Source of the DNA: Polytrichum commune
Taxonomy: Eukaryota > Streptophyta > Polytrichopsida > Polytrichales > Polytrichaceae
DNA: 64,000 bases
Reading direction: 5' to 3'
Assembly (NCBI GenBank): GCA_950295325.1
Contig: OX485803.1
Location: forward strand, 75,223,554 to 75,287,553
The position numbers and the translations under genes were made by a program. The notes beneath the pieces are model-generated. The model did not search any database. It was not told the origin of the DNA and saw nothing but the letters and a program-made list of their open reading frames with translations. Positions within the stretch are counted from its first letter, which is position 1, and the number at the start of each line of letters is the position of its first letter. Shown here piece after piece: positions 1-10,661 of the stretch.

Positions 1-990
1 GGTCTAAGTCTATATGTAATCCCGAAATGGGCATCATGAGAATTACAAAGGCTCTCAAGAACTACTCCTCATGTCAAAGGTGAATACCTCTAATGGGCAC
101 AGACAAGTTGTCATGCACCTAAGGTAGATGGGTCTTAAATGGTTACATTTTTCCACTACCCCACTTCTCCTATAATATAAAACACTAAATTAGAAAGAGA
201 TGGTTAGCAAATCCAAATCAAGGTCGCATCCACTTTCCTCATATTTTTCAGAGCTTACATGAGTATCTTATTCACTATCAAAGTGAAGATTATTGTGCTC
301 ATTAAATAATTGTAATAGGGTCCCCCAATTATGTTCACTATTGAGCCAAGAAATGGTTATCATATTTTGAGCACACAGTCCAATCTCTTTTAAAAGCATG
401 TCTTCCTGGTATTCATTCTTGGAGCCACACCAAACCACACACCACTCAAATAGAAGACCAATATCCTATTAAGACAAGTAACCCAATTAGGCGCGTCTGC
501 CTTATCTTCCCAAATGTCAAGCCCCTAGGTTCCCATATGATGGGTTGAAAATATCCACTTCACCCGGCTACTCCCACTATGATTGCATGCACAGGAAATC
601 AAGTGCTAAGAAGGTCACTAATCCAAGCACTAGGTATTCCGGCAACCTTGGAGTTCCTGTGCAATTGGGTCAAGGCCTTGGATTTAAGCCACCCTTCCCA
701 CAGCCCATTGTTAAATGAACTGACAACCACTGAGAGATTGTTTGAACCCCACCCCATAATAACCCTCAACCCTCGACGTAGAAAACAATCCAAAGAAGAA
801 TAGGATCAAACAAAAGAAAGTCAGGTGCAAGACACAAGAAAGGAGAGTACGATGGCTGCCATCAAGGGCAAATGCAATGAAATCATCAGAAAATACAGAA
901 AAGAATCAGAACAGATCAGAAAAAAATGGGGCAAATCCAAACAGGAACGAGTTTGTGACAATTCCTGATGTGTGCAACATGGTGAATTAC
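1..990. other. Repeat-derived DNA in or beyond the first intron of the hydratase gene
   Basis: No coding exon is recognisable here on either strand. Positions about 120-490 are a copy of a dispersed repeat called R1 in this annotation, which recurs near 20.9, 29.8, 39.7 and 40.1 kb. The short frame at 579-803 shows no family resemblance. If the minus-strand hydratase gene is intact, this stretch is its first intron and the next exon lies left of the window. Confidence 0.5.
120..490 (+). repeat. Dispersed repeat R1, copy at left edge
   Basis: The stretch contains the ordered blocks GATGGTTAGCAAATCCAAAT, TCCCCCAATT, ATCATATTTTGAGCA, a 'TCCAATCTC' block and 'TTGGAGCCACACCA'. All recur in the same order at 29820-30110. 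Reverse-complement copies lie at 39690-39970 and 40040-40400. No coding capacity or clear terminal repeat was identified, so the element class is unknown. Confidence 0.6.
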
Positions 991-1408
991 CTGGGGAGAA
1001 GGGAAGCTTGATGTCGATCTCGCTTAGGAACATGAAACCCTTGTCGGCTCGCATGAATCTGTAGTCATGAGCAAGGGCAAACATGCATCCTCCAGCTACG
1101 GCATGGCCGGAGATGGCCGCAATTGTTGGCATGGGGAAAGTGAGCATCCTCTTGAGCAGAGCATGGAACTTGTCGATTAGCTGCATATTCTCCATGGATC
1201 CCCTGTTCTCCAAGCTCAGGCTCAAACCGTTGGAGAAGAACTTGCCTTCTCCCAATGTGACAAGAGCGGCCGCTTTGGGGTCGGCCTCCACCTCATCCAG
1301 AGCAGCCATGATCTCAGGAATGCTTGTCGGTGTGAATCGGTGCTCACCCGGTCCTATGAGCGTCAGAGTGTAGACATTGTTAGGTAATTTGCCGACCTTT
1401 ACTGCCAT
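991..1408 (-). CDS. Enoyl-CoA hydratase/isomerase family protein, first coding exon (partial)
   Basis: The exon encodes about 139 residues from MAVKVGKL to IDIKLPFSPG. It carries crotonase-fold hallmarks: a G-E-H-R-F segment, the GKFFSNGLSL loop (oxyanion hole region), MPTIAAISGHAVAGGC (second oxyanion element) and AHDYRFM. The order and spacing match plant peroxisomal delta3,delta2-enoyl-CoA isomerases (ECI family), which reposition double bonds of unsaturated fatty acids for beta-oxidation; the assignment is by recalled similarity. The exon ends at a good donor (CCCCAG/GTAATT read on the minus strand). A start 24 nt further upstream (1432) would add MVQKGEGA, but the inner ATG gives the better family N-terminus. 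The C-terminal half of the fold and the targeting signal are not in the window, so the gene is either cut by the window edge or truncated. Arabidopsis ECI genes are, as I recall, intronless, so an intron here is notable. Confidence 0.75.
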
Positions 1409-1465
1409 CGCTCCTTCTCCTTTTTGGACCACTTGCAGCAGTTTAACACTAAAAGATTTCCTTCA

Positions 1466-2082
1466 CTTGCCGCTCTCTGCAGCATTAACATGAACAAACA
1501 TTACCATCATTAATCCATTGCCAGCCATGGAGTAACAAATGTTCTGGCAAAATTCCTACTCTTCAGTAACTACAAAGATGTCGATTCCACAATTTGATAT
1601 GTCAAAACAAGCATCGACATCCCTGAAACATAACTGGCTACTACAAGCTTGCCGCTCTCTGCAGAGTTAACATGAGCAACCACACCGTCACTCATCCATC
1701 GCCAGCTATGGAGCAATAAAAGATCTGGAGAAATTCTTACTCTTCAGCAACTACAAAGTTATCAACACATTATGATATGTCAACATAGGCATCGACATCC
1801 CTGGAACATAACTAATTACTCCGAAGTCTTCCAACGTAATCGACGATTACCAGGGTTACCAGTATAATGTTGCTGTTTTCTAACATGAGCGAACATACCA
1901 TCGCTAATCCATCGCCAGCTATGGAGTAAAAAAAGATCTGACAAAATTCTTACTCTTCATCAACTACAAAGATGTCAATTCCACATTATGAGAGATCAAA
2001 ACAGGCATCGAAATCCCTGGAACATTAACTGGTTACTGCAAAGTCTTCCAACATTATCGAGGATGACCAGGGTTACAAGTAT
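1466..2082. repeat. Three-copy tandem repeat just upstream of the hydratase start codon
   Basis: The block starting TAACATGA(G/A)C and continuing through CCATCGCCAGC, ATGGAG, CTACTCTTCA, CATCGACATCCCTG and CATAACT occurs at 1486, 1668 and 1881, giving periods of 182 and 213 bp. Copies two and three also share the tail CCAGGGTTAC. The array begins about 58 bp upstream of the ATG at 1408, so it covers the expected 5' leader or proximal promoter of this minus-strand gene. Confidence 0.85.
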
Positions 2083-2894
2083 TTTGTTGTTGTTGTTTTT
2101 TGTTTTTTTTTAATAATAATTTTGAACAAACAAGAAGAGACATTAATTATGGCGTGGCTCGAGGATTTTTCGCAAATCGCTGGAATTTGTAAAACCCCTG
2201 AAAACCCTACCTCGTCCAATTCAGCACATTTGAGACTTATGTCCGCCCCGAACCTCTCAACGGGAGCTGCTCCGTTCAGGGGGGCAAAATAAATCATAAC
2301 CCGAATTTGGATCAATTTTACATGTTTCTGACAACGATGAACAGCAGGGACAACGAGACATCACACTAGGCATCCATTATCTCGAATGCCCTCCATTTCA
2401 AACCTCCTGACCACTCAATCAATTTTTTGGGAAAGAGCTACGTAACATAGAGAAATTGCTTGTTACGCAACACACTCGAAAAAATTCCCCAAAGACAAAG
2501 TGAAAATTGTCTATGACACCAATTCCAGATACGAAATCGGCACACTCCACAGCTCCAGAAACCAAACAAAGACAAAAACAAGGCCAGAAAAACAAAACAC
2601 ACACATACGCATCTTGGTATCTTCGTGAGGGAGTAATAATTGAAATCACCTGAAGCTGATTCAATTTCAAGGAAAAAAATGATGCGGAGCATATGCAAAT
2701 CGGAGTCTCCGAGCTACCAAGCAGCAATTGAGTAAACTGTCGAAGCCTGAAATGCAAGGAGAGTGAAGATCGGAGAGCCTTCGGCGGTGGCATTGCGAAA
2801 GTAATTGCCTACCTACCTAAATTCCTACCTACCACCTTGCTCTCTCAGCTAGGTACCTACTACGTCTACCCATGTTTGACCACAACGTGGAGAT
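2083..2894. other. Upstream region of the hydratase gene, no gene seen
   Basis: This is T-rich and mixed sequence without a recognisable protein. The frame at 2419-2793 has no family features. The region probably contains promoter or leader sequence of the minus-strand hydratase gene, and it ends where the transposon at 2901 begins. Confidence 0.4.
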
Positions 2895-2900
2895 ATTGAC

Positions 2901-4946
2901 TACACTAAATACTGTATTTAGTGTCACCAATTCTATTTGTCTTGCTCACTAAATGTAGTAAAACCAACACTAAATGCAAACCCAACATTATTTGTCATTC
3001 CTTGTGAAACATTTTGGGCATTATAGATTTAAAATGCTACAAATATTGTCACTCACTAAGTGTATTTTCATCCAATTCTCGGTCATCCATTGCATTATTT
3101 CATTTCAAGAATGTCATGACGCAGAATATATCAAAATAAAAGTGAATGAGCTAAAATTAGTTGGAGTGATAGTACTTATCAACTTATTCATAAGAAGTTT
3201 CATCAGAAAGTCACCGCAGTGACATAAAATACCATATGACACTAAATACAATAATTAATGCAGACATAAAGTCAATATCCATTAGAACAAGACCAAGAAA
3301 AAGAATTCAAGAAGTTCATTGTGTTTCGCAAAGGTCAAAGCCTTTAGGACTTCTAAGTAGTACATCATTTATGGTATTTAGTGTCACGTACATTGTTTGC
3401 AAAGGGCCTACACTAGATGCCTAGAGATCTCAAAGTGCCATGTCTGCTAATTGCCAATATAATATTCTTTATCAACATCAATAAATTTTTTAAGTGAAAA
3501 AATATATACACTAGAACAGTTCGAGTAGCACATTGGGATACTTGAGATTTTATTTTTGTGTTTTAGTATGCAAGGGGAAGATGTTATTGAGCATACTAAT
3601 GGCATGTGTCATTTGTGTACACTTTAATCAACTTCTAGACCATTGTGTAGCATACACACACACATACCTCATAACACTATTGAACATACTCATGCCAAGA
3701 TATTAGTAAACATACTTGAACACCAAGTGTCATGAGGTGACACCGTGACACTAAAGGTAAAGTTGTTGATCATTAGTGTAACCTAAGATACACTTCGAAA
3801 TAGGGTAAGTGACAATATTACGCATGTGACACTAAATGCCATAAACTATGTATTATTCTAAAGATGACTCACTACAACAACGCCTTGGTTTGGATAGTCA
3901 AAAGTCAATGCTCAACACTATCTACTTTAAGGATAACCTATGTAACCACTTAAGAAGATTGATGTATGCAGGCTCTTCAAATATTCATCACAATCATGTG
4001 GCATTGGATCCGTACAAGATTTGCAAATCAAAGTCAAGATTCTTCTTTCTTTTAAAAAAATCACATAGGCCCTTACATTGTTTTGGGGATACTATTAGTG
4101 CGACTTACCCTTTGTATAAATATAGTGTGGCCTACAGTGCACCATCTTGCATTAAGATAGTGTAGAACCTTATACATGAGGGAATTGTTTTGTATCAGTC
4201 TCTCCACATACCTAGAATGATATTTATAGAAAAATAACATTTAACAAGGAAAAGTTGGGTGAAATGATTATTCTGAATTTGAAAGAAATATATATTTGGG
4301 AATTAAGAATTATTATAATTTTAGATTTGAGACTATCTAGGTAGGGTTGCTATGGATTGGATAACCACAATATCATCCCTAATGCTTTTAGTGTTGATTT
4401 CCTCGTATATAGTGTGGGCCATAATATTTACCATAAACATTATAGTGAACTAAGAATGAAATCCTTGTTTTGATCACATAGTCCAATCTCATCATAATAT
4501 GTGTCTTCTTTAATACCCATTCTCGACTACAAGCCTTGCCATATACCACTCAAATATAGATGTCCACACAAGACTACATCAATTATTGTAGTTAACATCA
4601 TATAATAGTTAATGTCACTTATGAATAAGTTTATAAGTACTATCATCCGAACTTACTATTAGTACATCCACATTTAGTTTGGTAATTCTACATTCTAACA
4701 TTGTTATAATGAGATATTACCATGGATGATAAAAAATGGATGAAAAATCACTTAGTAACTGATAGTAAATGCAACATCACAAATCTCTAATGTCAAATAT
4801 TTTCTTTTACAAGCAATGACAAATAATGTTGGGTTTACATTTAGTGTTGGTGATGCTATACGGGCAGTTTACAATTATAATTGAGCAAGACAAATAGAAT
4901 TGGTGACATTAAATACAATATTAGTGTAGTATACAATATTAGTGTA
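2901..4946. mobile_element. DNA transposon relic with long terminal inverted repeats (TA/CACTA ends)
   Basis: The left end (2901 onward) reads TACACTAAATA, then GTCACCAATTCTATTTGTCT, then ACACTAAATGCAAACCCAAC. The right end carries the same blocks in reverse complement between about 4795 and 4946: GTTGGGTTTACATTTAGTGT, then AGACAAATAGAATTGGTGAC, then TTAGTGTA. The inverted repeats extend about 110-120 bp with scattered mismatches. A short duplication of the TTAGTGTA terminus is present at 4921-4946, so the exact right end is 4928 or 4946. TA flanks CACTA/TAGTG on both sides. No transposase frame survives inside; the frame at 3848-4165 has no recognisable domain. Confidence 0.75.
3571..3850. 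repeat. Internal segment shared with 58.3-59.2 kb (repeat R4)
   Basis: This internal part of the transposon relic recurs at 58312-58502 and 59120-59196, with shared blocks such as GTCATTTGTGTACACTTT, CCTCATAACACTATTGAACA, GTGTCATGAGGTGACAC and AATAGGGTAAGTGACA. The second copy is split by a 617-bp insertion. Confidence 0.75.
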
Positions 4947-6005
4947 GTGTTCGATTAAGGCCCGCATACCTTAATGTGAAACTGGACCAAATGTGACCTG
5001 AATATGTGAGTGGATTATGCCTAATCCTTTGCAGCAGTAGCGTCGGCATGGGAACCCAAGGGAACTTAAGAGAACGAGGTCCTTGTCAATGACGGGTAGG
5101 TGGGTCATGCCCATACTATGGTCCCTACCCATGCCATATCCGTGCCATACCCATGCATGGCATGGCATGGCATGGCGTGGTGTGAGCAAAGAGCACTATT
5201 CTCCGCTTGGAGTGGTGGAGTGCTTGTGCCACCGAACACCATTTGCTACCCCCGAATACGTTCTTTGTGCTGCTGATCGCTTCCCTCGCATGCTATACGT
5301 TTCCACACACCGATTGCACCCCCGCAGAAACTTGAATCGATCGATTTGGTGCAGAATTGAGCTTTCTGTGGCCTCTTTCGGTGCTCAATTACTTGGTGCA
5401 GAGTGGTCAAGGATAGAGTTGGAGCCGATTTTCTCTCGTGAAATTTGGGAGACGTCGCAGCATAAGTCGGAAGGGATAATTCGATTCGAATTTTCGCTGT
5501 GTGCGTGTGTTGTTGAGGTTGGATAAGAAGTCAACTCTGATTTATTAGCCTCTTTCACGTGCCTTTCCTTCTTTAAGAGTTTCAGGAACATTTTGTGGAG
5601 AGGAGCCAGTTCTCTCCGTTAAATTGAGGACAACATCATTGCTGGAAGCCATCGCAGAAACGATGTAAAGATAGTCCGATGGTTTTACCCTGCATTTAGA
5701 TTAAAGAATTGGAAGGGAATTTTAAGATTCCTTTAAAAGATCCGTAGATGTGAAGATGCACATCTTAGGGCTTCTAAATTTGTACGAGAATCGACTTTGA
5801 ACGTGGAATTTCATTTGGTTTTTCCTCTATTGAGTCCCTCAATCTTCACTAGACTACTATTTATTTTTATGGCAGTCAACACGGCTGTACTCCATCGAGG
5901 GCTTGGTGTTTGATTCAAAGCACTATAGCTATTGGAGAAGGTTGATTCCTTTGATTTGCAAAGAACTTGAAATTTTGGAAGGGGCGGGAGATTTTTATTA
6001 CAAGG
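4947..6005. other. Promoter and 5' leader region of the carrier gene
   Basis: There is no conserved protein between the transposon and the carrier start codon. A short CATGG-type tandem run lies at about 5150-5178. The frame at 5083-5526 (147 codons) has no recognisable motif, so I treat it as chance. The region should contain the promoter and 5' untranslated leader of the plus-strand carrier gene, but no box could be assigned with confidence. Confidence 0.4.
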
Positions 6006-9000
6006 ATGTCGGATGCAGTGGTGAATGGGCTAGCAGGTGCCGGAGGTGGCATTGTAGCTCAGCTGCTTACTTACCCGCTTCAAGCGGTAAGATTTCGCAG
6101 TCTCGAATGTTTTGAATTTCCTAAATTTTTCTGCTATCCTTACATGAACAGATTTCCTCGGTATTTATGCCATGTTAATACCCATGCTATGCCATACCAT
6201 AGGATTAGGTCAACTGTCGAGGCTTTGTTCCACATGATGCACATAAATTCTCTTAGCGAGAATGTTAATACTTGATTTCGCATACAACTTCGGACATGGT
6301 AATTTCGATATATTATTTGTGGTCACCAACTCTGAACAGAGTGTCAGTATTTCAAAGCATAGGTGAGACAAATTGTGGCAATGTGGAGAAGTGGCATGAA
6401 CAAGCAAGATGATCAAGTGTTGTGTATGTCAATCTGGGCAACGTGAGGGCTGTGGATGGGAGCCGGACGGTGAGGAAAGAATAATAACAGGTATTGTGCT
6501 TATAAAGATCAATTTTATCTGTGTCTAGGTGAACACAAGACAACAGACAGAGCGGAAGGCAAAAGCAGGAAAGGCTGTTGAAGATGTGGAAGGTGCGTTG
6601 GCCTTTGCCAAAGCTTATCCGACAAAGGATTTACAAAAGGGAACCTTACATGAAATTTGGAAGGTGCGAATATATTCTCTCTCCTGTTTCAACAATACGT
6701 GTTTGCATATTTTCAAGGTCTTTAATTTCATCGATGATCCTTGTATGTTGATGATATTCTCTCGTATGTCAGGCGGTGGGTATTTAAAGTTATAGGGGTT
6801 GGCCTTGTCCACCAAGACGAGAACTATGTGTTTTTCTGTGATACGTAATGGTGTTTTTTAGCAAGGAAATGTTAGAGACACGGTTTAAAATCTCTTGAAT
6901 GAGATTATTGAGAAAATTAAGGAAAGAAGAGACTAGTGACCATGTATTTGACGCCCTGTACTGCATGCAATGAAGATATTAACTCTTATCTGATTTTGCA
7001 GGTTATTAAGAATGAGGGCTGGGGAGGATTGTATAGGGGCCTTACACCCTCAATAATTGGCACTGCTTGCTCACAGGTGTTTCCAGCTCTCCTAGATGTT
7101 ACGCAGTTTGATTAGCAAGGATAAATAATTGGAAGGCAGTCAGAGAGACAGGAGGTATCTTAAATGGTGCAGCATCATTTTGCTCTGCTGTGTGCAATAT
7201 TGAGAAGGTTGAAAGGGAGAAGTTATTTAATTCTTAAGGTCATGTAAGTTTACTGAAGATGTAGAGATAGTGACTGAATTATAAGGACACTAATGAGGAG
7301 TCATTTGAGTGCAGGGCGTCTACTACTATTTCTACCAGTTATTTAAAACTGAAGCAGAATCTCGATCACGAAAGTTACTGAAGCTAGGGACAGGGGATGG
7401 ATCAGTGGGGATGTTTACATCACTCTTCATTGCAGCTTTGGCTGGGTATTAATCTCTCTTTCAAAATCCTCAATGTGATTTGATCTATTGTGTCTTGCAT
7501 CGTGATGGAAGCATAGGTGAATATTTTTTGTACTAGATTTATGGCATCCATTCCTACCTCCAGTACTGTGTCCAATGTACCTTTAGTATGGTTTACAAAG
7601 GGATAGTCCTTTCTTGAAGTCCTTATTTAAAGCTGGTCTTATGGGTCTGCATAATCGACCAGCAATGTGCTCATGCTCACTTTGTACACAGGTGTGCAAA
7701 TGTTTTGATTACAAATCCCATTTGGGTGATTGTCACTCGCATGCAGGTTGGTGTCCCATACCTAGTGGTTTTACCTTTTTGATTCTGCAGATATTTTATT
7801 TCCAGATATTCCATTTTCCTGTAGACAGCTATCTTGCAGCTTTCTCCTGCCATTATCAGAATTCTTGTCTAGAGACCTGCTTTTGTGAGAGAGATTTATG
7901 AAGCTGTAGCTTCGCCTGCTTGTGCTGTTTGGGTTTACCTCATTTGTTCCTCATATTGGTTATTTTGATCAGACTCAAAATCAGGCTCAACGGAGGTCTT
8001 CAATCGCTGCAAAGAGTGAGAGTAGTAGGCCCTTATGGCAAGTTGAAGGCAGGGTTCCAACTTCTGATGCTGTAACGGCAAGTCCCAATGTGTCATCTAC
8101 TAATGTGAAGCAGGGACCCATTGACACAGTATGCCTCTATGGCTCACCCTCCAAATATGCCTATCTTTCTTTGAGCTATTGGCACATGACATGTTCCAAG
8201 TTGATAGGACGAAGATTATAGACCCTTGTAAAAGTCTGTGCTTGACCTTCTCTAAACTAAAAGTGGTGATCATTTGTTTGCACAGGAGAAATGTGAACTT
8301 GAAACACCAGGTTACTTGTAATTTCAAATCAGACATTGCATTGTATTCTCGTGAGCTTCTCTCTTATTAACTTCTCCTTTTGACTGATATGCATGTTTTG
8401 TAGGTCAAGGATCTGTACAATGAGGCTGGGGTGCTTGGTTTTTGGAAAGGTGTTTTTCCCACTCTTATCATGGTAAGTTTGTTATTGTGTTTTCTCTCAA
8501 GCTCTGCACATTGTTAACAAGAGTGCTTTGCCCTGGATTTCTTCACCTCAGCATGATATAAATTGTAGGAGACAGTGCATGTGGGACTAGGTTTGTTGTT
8601 GCCTCCAAGTATTAGGCTAATGTAGGGATTCACTTTGGAAGTGTTTGGATGACTGCACTTGTATAGACAGCAAAAGTTTCACTGCACCTTGATGTTTGGA
8701 GGGCACCTGATACAGCAGAGACTTTTTCAGAGATTAGTGTACGATCTTGAACTAAAAATGATGATCGATGTCGACAGGTTAGCAACCCTTCAATACAATT
8801 TATGATCTACGAGAGCTTGCTGAAGAAAGTGACAGAAAAGCGTGTTGTGAATTCAAGGGGACTGAAGCATGTGTCCGCCACTGAGGTACTTATGTTCCTC
8901 CACTTCTATGCAAAATATCTTGTAAATAAGCCATGAATCTCAAGGGATTCACTATTTGTACTTGGTTCACCTGTTGGTCAGCCAGGTACAATATTTCAAG

Positions 9001-9741
9001 GTCTTCCAAAGCTGTTGGGTTAAATATATGCAAGTTGAACAACTCCACTGAATATAACAAAATGCAGCAGTTGTAGCAGTTCATTGACTTATCTCAACTT
9101 TGAAGAAGAAAATAACTGGAGACCCCACAAAATTCAGTGAAAGGTGATACATCACTTTCACAATCCATCTACACCAGTGTCTCAAATTATAGGTGTTCGA
9201 AATTGCTAAAATTTGCTGGTCAAGTTTGTCATGCACTGTCAGTCTTGTGGATTTTCTTCCTTATTTCACAGGATCTGATCGTCATGATGACTGTGACACA
9301 GTGCAACCTATTTTCTCACCAACTGACTTTGTGCGCACCAGGTCTTTCTACTTGGCGCAATAGCAAAGCTTGGGGCAACTGTAATGACATACCCTCTCCT
9401 TGTTGTTAAGGTGAACCTCTTACCTTCCGAATAAAGTTTTCAGATTCCAACTTATATCTTCCTTCCTCGCCTCAAAGTCACCCTGGATTATGTATCTTGA
9501 CTTTCTGTCTCCACCTATGTGCAGACATTTGTCTGCTGTTAAAGAGATAATGTTTCCTCCTCAATGAGTGCATGTCTGATTCCTAATGTTCATTGATTGA
9601 CAGTCGCGACTCCAGGCTAAGCAGGAGATTGGGGGTGATAAGTCTTTACAATACACAAGTACTGGAATTCACCTTCACTATTCCAAATGCTGTCCATGAT
9701 GTTGCATAGTCGTCAAAACAAGATCTGAATGTTTTTCTTGG

Positions 9742-9787
<46 letters not shown>

Positions 9788-10661
9788 AGCACTGAATTAT
9801 AACTGTATTCATTGATTACAGTTTTATTTTGAGTAAATTTTCTTTCTAGTCTTTATTTTTGTAAGGCATTTTGCTACAGGTTTACTATTCTCTATACTTT
9901 TTACACATTAGTTGTCATTTGGAAAGAATTCCATACTGAGCACGAATAACATACAAAGATTCCAAATTCTTTATGCCCCTCAAACATTCATCCAGATTCT
10001 GCAAATAGTTGTAGAGTATGATCAGAAAACAAGGAATTTTTTAAGAGATCATGTTTTACCGAGGAGGTTTTTGAAAAACATTCAGGTAGTTTAGGACAGC
10101 ACGAAGGGTGCATTGACCCATTGAGGACACAGTTGCAATAATCCTTTTAATTCTGGAATTATACATAAAATATCAAAGCGGAATGGAAAAGGTGGAATAA
10201 TCCTCATTGTATAATTTGAGTTCAAAAGAAATTGCGATTGACATAGAATTGGATCAAACTAACAAGACCAATGGGCCTGGCAGTCCTATCAGGTACACTT
10301 TAAAAAAAATTCCAATCAACATAAACCTGAATCACAACTTTGAGTCTCATAAGAGAATACTTTGAGAGCACCATAAGTAAGTATAGCTTAGGCAAACAAC
10401 CTCATTTGATTTGTCCTCAGGAGAGGCTTGCTTAGATGCTATGTTTGTTTCTCTTCAGGTACATTGGATGCAATTATCAAGATGATACGTTTTGAGGGTC
10501 TGACAGGCTTTTACAAGGGCATGAGCACCAAGATTGTGCAGAGTGTGGTAGCAGCAGCCATTCTTTTTATGATCAAGGAGGAGCTTGTGAAAGCAGCTCG
10601 GGCCTTGGTTACCAAACAGGTTAAACTTCCAAAAGTGGTTAGTGTGAAGACACTCTCATGA
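6006..10661 (+). CDS. PXN: Peroxisomal NAD carrier (PXN type), mitochondrial carrier family, 11 exons
   Basis: The exons by eye are 6006-6086, 6529-6663, 7002-7076, 7315-7445, 7692-7746, 7973-8128, 8404-8472, 8778-8885, 9342-9410, 9604-9658 and 10459-10661. Together they encode 378 residues with every junction in frame and GT-AG. The protein has the three-repeat mitochondrial carrier fold. The signature segments are YPLQAVNTRQQ (residues 23-33), NPIWVIVTRMQ (149-159) and YPLLVVKSRLQ (287-297), and GFYKGMSTKIVQS lies near the C-terminus. It follows Arabidopsis PXN (At2g39970, recalled) nearly throughout, including the N-terminus MSDA-NGLAGAGGGI. PXN proteins exchange NAD, and AMP or CoA species, across the peroxisomal membrane to support beta-oxidation. 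Residues 160-211 are a hydrophilic Ser/Gln-rich loop, one exon long and poorly conserved. The gene appears intact. The third-repeat junction reads YTS-TLDA where Arabidopsis has YKGTLDA. Confidence 0.93.
9745..9786. repeat. (CT)n microsatellite in carrier intron 10
   Basis: About 20 CT units in an uninterrupted run, between the donor at 9659 and the exon at 10459. It would be a usable length marker. There is no sign that it affects splicing. Confidence 0.95.

Noticed and set aside
821-990. Reading the hydratase exon through to 821
   Set aside because: Family similarity stops at the GTAATT donor at 990. The remaining codons are Ser/Leu-rich intron translation.
5083-5526. 147-codon frame upstream of the carrier gene
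   Set aside because: It is driven by a CATGG tandem run and has no recognisable family features. It is more likely leader or promoter sequence.
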